A DNA stretch of 7,232 bases. Source: Cenarchaeum sp. (GTDB taxonomy: Archaea; Thermoproteota; Nitrososphaeria; Nitrososphaerales; Nitrosopumilaceae). Each line of letters opens with the position of its first letter. Within the stretch, counting starts at the first letter, position 1. Shown here one piece after another: positions 1-4,389 of this stretch. Under the pieces are notes generated by a model. That model was not told the DNA's origin and made no database searches. It worked only from the letters and a program-made list of their open reading frames with translations. Location: positions 1-7,232 of the forward strand of contig RKSK01000082.1 of NCBI GenBank assembly GCA_007570915.1, read 5' to 3'. A program made the translations under genes and the position numbers.

Positions 1-57
1 GTCGCCCGCAAGGTCGCGATCCACAGCGCCCTGCTGGCCGCGGCGGGGGGAGCCTGA
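1..57 (+). CDS. possible 3' end of an unidentified gene
   Basis: In frame 1 of the plus strand the first 18 codons, ending TGA at 55-57, read VARKVAIHSALLAAAGGA. Seventeen of the 18 sense codons end in G or C, which matches the strong codon bias of this DNA. The overlapping minus-strand transposase frame has several T-ending codons here (GCT, TCT, CGT, GCT). This suggests a real gene may end here and that the transposase reading frame is no longer genuine this far. The fragment is too short to assign a family. Confidence 0.25.
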   Translation, partial: VARKVAIHSALLAAAGGA

Positions 58-614
58 CGGGGGGACGGCGGAGACGGGATAGCCACGCCCCGCCGTGCGT
101 GGGGATTTATGCAACGAAGCCCCGCGTGGCCCTCGTCCATCAGGCGAAGGGGTCCCGGGATCTTGGTGTCCTGCCACCTCCTGGTCTCCTCCGGGCCGGC
201 CATGCCGGCGTGCACGGGGGCCGGCCTCTTGCGCGAGAGGCCGAACATGCGCAGGAGCCCCCTGGCGCTGCCGGGGCTGTGCCTCACGTACGTCTCCCCC
301 TCGATCGCGTCGCGCAGCGGCGCGGGATCCACGTGCGTCATGTACTCGCCCCACGTGATCGTGCAGGCGCCAAAGGGCGGCACCAGCGGGGGGCGCCCGG
401 GCCGGGGGAGGTCACGGAGGGCGCCGGTGCCGCCCTCCGCGTGCCGCGCGGCCCGCGTGCGGACCCAGTCCGCGTCGCAGCCCGGCAGGTCCGCGACCTC
501 CGCGGGCTCCATGCCCTTGTCCAGGACCAGGCGCACGGCGAGCTTCCTGAGGGCCTCGTTCGTCCCCCTGTCCCGCAGCGCCACGCGGAGGTCCTCCCCC
601 TTGCGTCTGCCCAT
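1..614 (-). CDS. IS630-family transposase, N-terminal part (runs off the left edge, possibly degenerate)
   Basis: DDE transposase that would cut and paste an IS630/Tc1-type element. The frame is open from ATG 614 to the left edge, 204 codons without a stop. Residues 20-77 look like the N-terminal helix-turn-helix of IS630 transposases, ending in the typical GALRDLPRPGRPP (64-76). Residues 95-135 fit the second winged-helix (HTH_33-like) segment, with SPGSARGLLRMFGLSRKRP. D160-E161 in LMDEGHAGL sits where the first catalytic aspartate (DE) of the family occurs. The start is supported by a TATA-like aatatac (640-646) 28 nt upstream, implying a leaderless message. Oddities: the linker between the HTH_33-like part and the DE is short, and the strong third-position GC preference weakens after about codon 152. 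The 3' part may therefore be decayed or rearranged. The later catalytic D and E are outside the window. Confidence 0.62.
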   Translation of the reverse strand, partial: MGRRKGEDLRVALRDRGTNEALRKLAVRLVLDKGMEPAEVADLPGCDADWVRTRAARHAEGGTGALRDLPRPGRPPLVPPFGACTITWGEYMTHVDPAPLRDAIEGETYVRHSPGSARGLLRMFGLSRKRPAPVHAGMAGPEETRRWQDTKIPGPLRLMDEGHAGLRCINPHARRGVAIPSPPSPRQAPPAAASRALWIATLRA

Positions 615-639
615 GCCGCGCGCGGAAGGCGCGGTGATC

Positions 640-646
640 AATATAC
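640..646 (-). promoter_or_regulatory. TATA-like box of the left transposase
   Basis: The AT word aatatac (plus-strand reading) is centred about 28 nt upstream of the transposase ATG at 614, the distance expected for a leaderless archaeal transcript. In the right-hand copy the same place reads catgtt, so the box is degraded there. Both copies keep CCCGACCACGTG just upstream (649-660 here). Confidence 0.5.
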
Positions 647-752
647 GCACGTGGTCGGGAAAACCTGGTCAGCCGAGCGGGTCCCGGATCGCCGGACGCG
701 GGCCAGGACGCCGCGAAACAGGGGGCGGACTTGTGCGCGCGGGTATAGGTGC

Positions 753-767
753 TGGAGAGCGTCTCCA
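753..767. terminator. hairpin downstream of the membrane-protein gene, at the IS boundary
   Basis: Perfect 6-bp inverted repeat (tggaga / tctcca) with a 3-nt loop, 74 nt downstream of the stop at 841 and 4 nt outside the IS boundary. A second small stem (ggggc-gct-gcccc, 779-791) lies beside it. Neither is followed by a T-run on the minus strand, so a role in termination is only a guess. Confidence 0.2.
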
Positions 768-840
768 ACCGCTGCCTTGGGGCGCTGCCCCGGCGCAAGA
801 GGGCCTAGCGCCCACGGCCGCGGGCTGGTTGCCCGGCAGG

Positions 841-1428
841 CTATGCGGGCAGCGTGACGGCTAAAAACGCGACCGCCCCGGCGACGCCGAGCAGGAGCCC
901 CGCGCTCAGGCTGCGGTGGCTCCACTTGACATGCCTGCCCACATGGGCGTTCTGCGCCTCTAGGCTGTGCAGCTCCCTGATGTACGCCTCGTGCGTCTTT
1001 TCGTACACCCTGGTCTCCTTGGCGGAGACCCACTTTGCCACCTTTTCGTGGGCGACCTTGCCTCCATCCATAAAGGCAGACGCCTTGCCAAAGTCCCTCA
1101 CCACGCGGACCCTTAGCGCCCCTATTGCAAAAAGGACGGACGCACAGATCGCCGCCATGCTCCCCACGGCGCACGCGGCGACGAACGCGGCGGCGTACTC
1201 GTTCTGGCCGCGCAGGTGGTGCCAGCCTGCCAGCACGGGCTCGCCGGCCAGGCCCCCGACCGTCCCCAGCCCTCCCATGACGATGCCCAGGACGATCGTG
1301 CCGGCGGTCAGCACGGCCTTTGCCTTGCCGTGGAGGTTCTGTATGGTCCAGCGGTGCGAGTCGATGCCGGCGCGCATCACCTCGTCAAACCGCTCGTGTC
1401 CCCAGGCGCCCTCGCCCTCGCTACCCAT
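841..1428 (-). CDS. three-helix membrane protein, SLATT/PycTM-like architecture
   Basis: Integral membrane protein of 195 residues, function unknown. There is a soluble helix at the N-terminus (about 12-36), then two transmembrane helices (37-61, starting KAKAVLTAGTIVLG, and 79-105). A long charged amphipathic helix follows (about 123-168), then a third transmembrane helix (173-193) at the C-terminus. This order, with a KAxxxL entry into helix 1 and an N-x6-K before the last helix, resembles the SLATT and Pycsar-effector (PycTM) membrane domains, which disrupt the membrane in phage defence. The resemblance is architectural, judged by eye. No nucleotide cyclase is in the window. ATG 1428 is preferred because it overlaps the stop of the small upstream ORF (ATGGGTAG); GGAGG lies 13 nt upstream. 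ATG 1455 (204 residues) is an alternative that adds only a Gly-rich stretch. The gene is probably co-transcribed with the small ORF from the promoter at 1559-1564. Confidence 0.72.
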   Translation of the reverse strand: MGSEGEGAWGHERFDEVMRAGIDSHRWTIQNLHGKAKAVLTAGTIVLGIVMGGLGTVGGLAGEPVLAGWHHLRGQNEYAAAFVAACAVGSMAAICASVLFAIGALRVRVVRDFGKASAFMDGGKVAHEKVAKWVSAKETRVYEKTHEAYIRELHSLEAQNAHVGRHVKWSHRSLSAGLLLGVAGAVAFLAVTLPA

Positions 1429-1534
1429 GCGGCCTTTTCCGCCTCCTCTTGTCATATGAGCCGTTGTACGTCACGCTGATGCCCTCCAGCGCCTCGTCTG
1501 ACCCTTCCTGGCCATCCTTGTCCTCGACTGCCAA
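1421..1534 (-). CDS. possible 37-residue leaderless small protein
   Basis: Small ORF with a TTG start, an acidic first half (AVEDKDGQEGSDEALEG) and a very basic tail (DKRRRKRPHG). No family recognised. Support: a TATA-like ctattaag (1558-1565) is centred 27 nt upstream of TTG 1534, the same geometry as the other promoters here, and the stop overlaps the ATG of the following membrane-protein gene in an 8-nt ATGGGTAG. That is the usual look of a translationally coupled pair. The same frame stays open further upstream to 1825, but that part has a composition unlike coding sequence, so the short form is preferred. It could be a charged accessory peptide for the membrane protein, or just its transcribed leader. 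Confidence 0.4.
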   Translation of the reverse strand: MAVEDKDGQEGSDEALEGISVTYNGSYDKRRRKRPHG

Positions 1535-1557
1535 CGCCGCGGCAGCGCCGCGACCCG

Positions 1558-1565
1558 CTATTAAG
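1558..1565 (-). promoter_or_regulatory. TATA-like box of the small ORF/membrane-protein unit
   Basis: The word ctattaag stands out in a GC-rich stretch and is centred 27 nt upstream of the proposed TTG start at 1534. No other AT-rich promoter candidate lies closer to the membrane-protein gene. Confidence 0.45.
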
Positions 1566-1813
1566 CCATCCGGCCAGTGCCGGGCGCGGCCGCCTGGGGC
1601 AACAGCGGGGTCTGCGACCCGGCCAGGCCTGCCGGCGGCACCGCGGCTCGGAAAACCCGCGACCCGGCAGGCTGCCAAGCTGCGAGGCTCCCGCGCCCTG
1701 CCACTCGCCTGCCACGGACTTCGTGCCCTCGTCCAGCGGGGGAGGACGTGGAGGGGAGGGCAATAAGCCCCACTATGAGGGGCGGCGCCCCCAGCGCCCG
1801 TCCCCTGTAAACA
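1566..1813. other. stretch without a convincing gene
   Basis: The open frames on both strands here (for example plus 1577-1810 and minus up to 1825) give Pro/Arg/Gly-rich sequence with no recognisable fold. I see no tRNA, repeat array or strong hairpin beyond short GC palindromes such as ggggcggcgcccc near 1779-1791. The segment separates two divergent units, from TATA 1558-1565 (minus) to TATA 1815-1820 (plus). It is long for a promoter region in such compact DNA, so it may hold a decayed gene or a non-coding RNA that I cannot identify. Confidence 0.5.
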
Positions 1814-1814
1814 C

Positions 1815-1820
1815 TTAATA
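1815..1820 (+). promoter_or_regulatory. TATA-like box of the YwgA-like/membrane bicistron
   Basis: The word ttaata is centred 27 nt upstream of the GTG at 1845, which indicates a leaderless mRNA starting at or next to the GTG. The box decides the start choice, as no Shine-Dalgarno-like sequence precedes it. Confidence 0.6.
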
Positions 1821-1844
1821 CCCAACCGCCCTTCCCATTACCCT

Positions 1845-2522
1845 GTGTCGGCTGACTATGGCTCGCGCGGTGGCGGGCAGATCGCGCGCAGGGCGGGCGT
1901 GGAGCAGGAGCTGGTCTACGGGGAAGTGCCCGCACAGGACGCCGACTTTGGGGACGCGGTCCGCGCGATCCTGGAGCAGCACGCAAACGCGGCGGCGCTA
2001 GCGGCGTTTGGCGCCGCGGCTGCCCCCGCCGGCGCCGGGGCCTCGCGCGCGCGACGGGTCGGGACGTTGTCCAGGTTTGCAGACCTCATGGTCAGCGAGG
2101 GCGTGGTGGACGGGCGGCTCGACGACCCTGAGGTGCAGCACCGCCTCCAAAAGTGCGTGTACATTGCGCAGCGCATGGGCGCAGCCTTGGGCTACAGGTT
2201 TAGGTTCTTGGAGAGCGGCGCGTTCTCCACCGGCCTCGCAGTGGACATCTACCAGCGTGGCACCGCGCGCGGCGGATCCGACCCGTTTGGGGGCGACCGC
2301 GAAAGGGCAGAGGCGTTCCTTCGCCTTGTGCGGGACCGCTCGGACAGCTGGCTGCGCATCGCGACGTTTGCGTTGTGCCCCAGGGGCGTGCCCTCCGACA
2401 GGGAGGGGTTTGTCGACCACGTGGTGTGGCACGACTCTGAGCTTGACCGCGGGCTTGTCGCCAGGGTGTTTGACGACGTGCGCTCGCTGGCGGGCTCTGG
2501 CGGAGGCGGGCAGGGCGCATGA
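1845..2522 (+). CDS. YwgA/Panacea-like domain protein
   Basis: Soluble protein of 225 residues, GTG start. Residues 1-75 are low-complexity and Ala-rich. Residues 77-135 carry the signature of the YwgA-like group related to the SocA/Panacea antitoxin fold: RLQKCVYIAQRMG (100-112), aromatic-rich GYRFRF (116-121), then SGAFSTGLAVDIYQ (124-137). These match the usual pattern QKxxYxxQxxG, YxF and G(P)(Y/F)SxxLxxDI. The C-terminal helices (about 152-216, with WLRIATFAL and VVWHDSELDRGLVARVFDDV) also fit this group, which often ends in a WLxxxA helix and a short helical tail. Relatives serve as antitoxins or companions of toxins in toxin-antitoxin and defence loci; the biochemical role is unsettled. 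The stop overlaps the next start in ATGA, so the membrane partner at 2519 is almost surely translated from the same message. Here the usual GPYS is altered to SGAFS. Confidence 0.72.
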   Translation: MSADYGSRGGGQIARRAGVEQELVYGEVPAQDADFGDAVRAILEQHANAAALAAFGAAAAPAGAGASRARRVGTLSRFADLMVSEGVVDGRLDDPEVQHRLQKCVYIAQRMGAALGYRFRFLESGAFSTGLAVDIYQRGTARGGSDPFGGDRERAEAFLRLVRDRSDSWLRIATFALCPRGVPSDREGFVDHVVWHDSELDRGLVARVFDDVRSLAGSGGGGQGA

Positions 2523-3058
2523 CAGTCCTGGTACACTCTATTGGGCTCCGTTCGCTGGTGCTCTTCTCCGGCGTTGGCGTGGCCATACTCACAGCCGCGT
2601 TGGTCAATCTTTGGAACGCGGTGGTCGGCGCGGCCGGAATCATGGCAGCGCTCTTTATCGTGTACGGCCTGCTCGTTGCAAAGAACACCGAGCGCGTCAA
2701 GAGGCGCGAGGACGCCGACGCGCTGGAGGACGTCAAGTACCAGGTCGTCCGGTGCGTGAGCATCGTGGAGATGATTGGGCAGCTGGTGGACGAGTCGAGG
2801 GAAGAAGAGGCGCTAAGGGCGCTGCCCCACCTGTCCGCCAAGGCCAGCCTGCTCGTAACGCGCTACCGAAAGTACCTTTTACCCCGCACGGCATGCGCAA
2901 TAAAGGAGACAGAGGAGATGATCGTCGACGTGCAGGTGTGCGGGACTGACGACCTTCGTGGGTTTGTGGGCGCCATTGACAGGCGCTTTCGGGCCATAAG
3001 GGGCGGCGTTCGGGGCATCGACGACCCGTTTTTGTACATGGCGAGGCGCGCCGTATAG
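2519..3058 (+). CDS. two-helix membrane protein, partner of the YwgA-like protein
   Basis: A 179-residue protein of unknown family. Two transmembrane helices lie at the N-terminus (about 11-32, beginning RSLVLFSGVGVAILTA, and 35-54) with a very short turn between them. A charged helical cytoplasmic region follows: a basic stop-transfer stretch (KNTERVKRRED), then long helices (about 66-120) and a C-terminal part with RGFVGAIDRRFRAIRGG (147-163). There are no catalytic motifs. Helical hairpins with a soluble helical domain are typical of membrane-acting effectors in toxin-antitoxin and abortive-infection systems, which would suit its place directly after a YwgA-like gene, but this is inference. 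The start ATG overlaps the upstream stop by 4 nt (ATGA). A GGAGG at 2502-2506 lies 12 nt upstream, further than usual for ribosome binding, so translational coupling is the likely mode. Confidence 0.75.
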   Translation: MTVLVHSIGLRSLVLFSGVGVAILTAALVNLWNAVVGAAGIMAALFIVYGLLVAKNTERVKRREDADALEDVKYQVVRCVSIVEMIGQLVDESREEEALRALPHLSAKASLLVTRYRKYLLPRTACAIKETEEMIVDVQVCGTDDLRGFVGAIDRRFRAIRGGVRGIDDPFLYMARRAV

Positions 3059-3066
3059 CCGCGCCT

Positions 3067-3080
3067 GCCGCCCTGGCGGC
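3067..3080. terminator. hairpin between convergent genes
   Basis: A perfect inverted repeat gccgcc-ct-ggcggc lies in the 24-bp gap between the stops of the membrane-protein gene (3058) and the HEPN-like gene (3083). Being symmetrical it could serve both strands, but there is no T-run, so termination is only suggested. Confidence 0.3.
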
Positions 3081-3082
3081 GG

Positions 3083-4276
3083 TCAGCCGTACATGGACGC
3101 GACTATTGAGCGAAGCTCATCGCGCCTCTTCCCGAACCCGCTCTCCGTAAGCCTCCTCCCGAGCTGCGCGCGGGCTTGCAGCCGAAGGTCGGCCACCTCC
3201 AGCTCCATCGCCTCGATCTCTTGGCCAGTGGGAAGCTCAATCCTTGCCCCCGTCCCAAGGCCCGCAAACAGCCGCTGTGAGATGACGGTGATCTCCTCGG
3301 CGTCGCGCACAAGCTCGGCCGCAAACCCGTGGTCCCGGGCTATGTGCAGTATGCTCGGGATGCGCGCATCGCTGTGGGCCGCGTACCGGTTTCGGTACAT
3401 TTTGTACTTTTTTTCCTTTGCGAGAAATTTTGGCTCGTTGGGAATCCCCAGGGTTTTGTATATGTGGGCAAACTTGTTGACCTCCAATATGATGTACTTG
3501 AGGCCGTATGTCGAGGAGACTAGCCTTTGCAGGGTCTCGGCAGTGTGGTAGCACCGGTGCAGGCTTGCCGCGGCCATATAGTCGTCTAGCAGCACCCTTG
3601 TGCATGCCGCGCACTCTTGCATGATCTGCCGCGAGTTGCCCGTGCCCCAGTCTACGTTATAGGTTGACCTGCTGTACCTCTTGATGAGCCGCAGCTTTTC
3701 TTCCCATGGCATGGGGTTTGCGGGAAAGAGCGGGCCACTCGCAGCCTCCGCGGCGCTGTTCAGGGGCCACGGCCTATAGCTGACAGCCCCCACCGCGTCC
3801 TGGAACACAATGATCCTCTGGACGCACCTCCAGAATTTTTTAAACCCCTCATGGCCAATCTCCGCAATTGCCCCCTCCAGGGTGAGGTTGGAGTTGGCGC
3901 TAAACCTGTGCCGCATGCCTTCCACTAGCTTCCGCGTGTCCGGATCCCGCTCTATGATGCCCCCAAGCTGGGGGCAGTCCCGAATCCCCATCCTCTCCAG
4001 CGTGGCCTCGGCCGTCTCCTCTAGCAGGCGCGACTGCCAGATCTCCAAAAACAGGTATCGCGCGTACACCATGATCTTGAGCGTGGACTCGCGCGAGGCG
4101 TGGCTCAGCCCTGCCACCCCTGCCCTGGCATGGGGGGCGCCCCGGCGGGTGCGGCGGTTGGCGTAGTACAGATCCCTGACCCTGTCCCTCATGTAGTGGA
4201 CGCGGATCGCGCCCTCTGCGGCCAGCGTGCGCTCTAGGTTGGCGGCCCTTTCTGCCGCCTCCTCCCCCCCATCCAT
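3083..4276 (-). CDS. HEPN-like (AbiU2-type) helical protein
   Basis: Large, mostly helical soluble protein of 397 residues. At 292-304 it has KMYRNRYAAHSDA. This contains R295-N296 and H301, an R-[polar]-x4-H arrangement within the Rx4-6H range of HEPN domains, and the RN...AHSD wording is that of AbiU2-like HEPN proteins. HEPN domains act as RNases or as partners of nucleotidyltransferases in toxin-antitoxin, abortive-infection and CRISPR systems. The helix before the motif (about 240-275, with HTAETLQRLVSSTYGLKYI) fits a HEPN bundle. Residues 1-235 match nothing I know. A longer frame from TTG 4357 exists, but ATG 4276 is preferred: a clear TATA box (tataatta, 4301-4308) lies 28 nt upstream, inside the longer frame. 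Its DNA is visibly more AT-rich (for example 3400-3480) than the TPR gene beside it, which suggests a separate origin. It is divergent from the TPR gene. The HEPN call rests on one motif. Confidence 0.7.
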   Translation of the reverse strand: MDGGEEAAERAANLERTLAAEGAIRVHYMRDRVRDLYYANRRTRRGAPHARAGVAGLSHASRESTLKIMVYARYLFLEIWQSRLLEETAEATLERMGIRDCPQLGGIIERDPDTRKLVEGMRHRFSANSNLTLEGAIAEIGHEGFKKFWRCVQRIIVFQDAVGAVSYRPWPLNSAAEAASGPLFPANPMPWEEKLRLIKRYSRSTYNVDWGTGNSRQIMQECAACTRVLLDDYMAAASLHRCYHTAETLQRLVSSTYGLKYIILEVNKFAHIYKTLGIPNEPKFLAKEKKYKMYRNRYAAHSDARIPSILHIARDHGFAAELVRDAEEITVISQRLFAGLGTGARIELPTGQEIEAMELEVADLRLQARAQLGRRLTESGFGKRRDELRSIVASMYG

Positions 4277-4300
4277 GGAGCCGGGCGGGAGGCACCAGGG

Positions 4301-4308
4301 TATAATTA
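4301..4308 (-). promoter_or_regulatory. TATA box of the HEPN-like gene
   Basis: The plus-strand word tataatta (taattata on the minus strand) is centred about 28 nt before ATG 4276 and fixes that start over the upstream TTG at 4357. It is the best TATA match in the window. Together with the box at 4359-4366 it forms a compact divergent promoter with about 58 bp between centres. Confidence 0.65.
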
Positions 4309-4358
4309 GCTTTTTGGGCGCGCGGCCGCGCTTGGCTGCGAGCCGGGAGCCGACCAAC

Positions 4359-4366
4359 TTTTAAAT
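4359..4366 (+). promoter_or_regulatory. TATA box of the TPR gene
   Basis: The word ttttaaat is centred 27 nt upstream of ATG 4390, giving a leaderless message. The ATG at 4380 is in another frame. This box lies inside the longer, rejected reading of the HEPN-like gene's 5' end. Confidence 0.65.
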
Positions 4367-4389
4367 CGGCCACCAGGCATGGCGCTCGC

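Larger units (their letters stand above)
1..749 (-). mobile_element. IS630/Tc1-type insertion sequence, partial, left copy
   Basis: This segment holds the N-terminal part of an IS630-type transposase gene (start at 614) and its upstream DNA. The outer boundary is set at 749 because the similarity to the inverted second copy (7089-7232) starts there exactly. The first 12 nt on the minus strand, CCTATACCCGCG, are identical in both copies and contain TA dinucleotides; IS630 elements insert at TA, so this could be the terminal repeat plus target. The far end of the element lies beyond position 1 or has been lost. Just outside the boundary is a short perfect hairpin (753-767, 6-bp stem, 3-nt loop). 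The 606-749 part is an inverted repeat of 7089-7232, with no gaps and 27 mismatches in 144. Confidence 0.65.

Noticed and set aside
613..759. Antisense frame in the repeat whose product looks alike in both copies (TWSGK, SRIAG, GGGLV motifs shared)
   Set aside because: The 27 differences fall 6, 10 and 11 on codon positions 1, 2 and 3, with many changing the amino acid; selection on a protein would concentrate them at position 3.
99..864. Two long plus-strand frames of about 250 codons across the left transposase
   Set aside because: They are antisense to the recognisable IS630 helix-turn-helix frame and give Arg/Pro/Ala-rich sequence without a fold; GC-rich DNA keeps antisense frames open.
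638..1174. Minus-strand frame of 178 codons overlapping the membrane-protein gene
   Set aside because: It is a shifted reading of the three-helix protein, loses all hydrophobic segments and starts in the middle of that gene.
1421..1825. Longer version of the small ORF, 134 codons from ATG 1825
   Set aside because: The added N-terminal part is Pro/Arg/Gly/Cys-rich with no pattern, and the TATA word at 1558-1565 lies inside it; only the last 37 codons are kept as a candidate.
4277..4357. Extension of the HEPN-like protein to TTG 4357
   Set aside because: The extension crosses the gene's own TATA box and overlaps the region of the opposite promoter; ATG 4276 fits the leaderless spacing.
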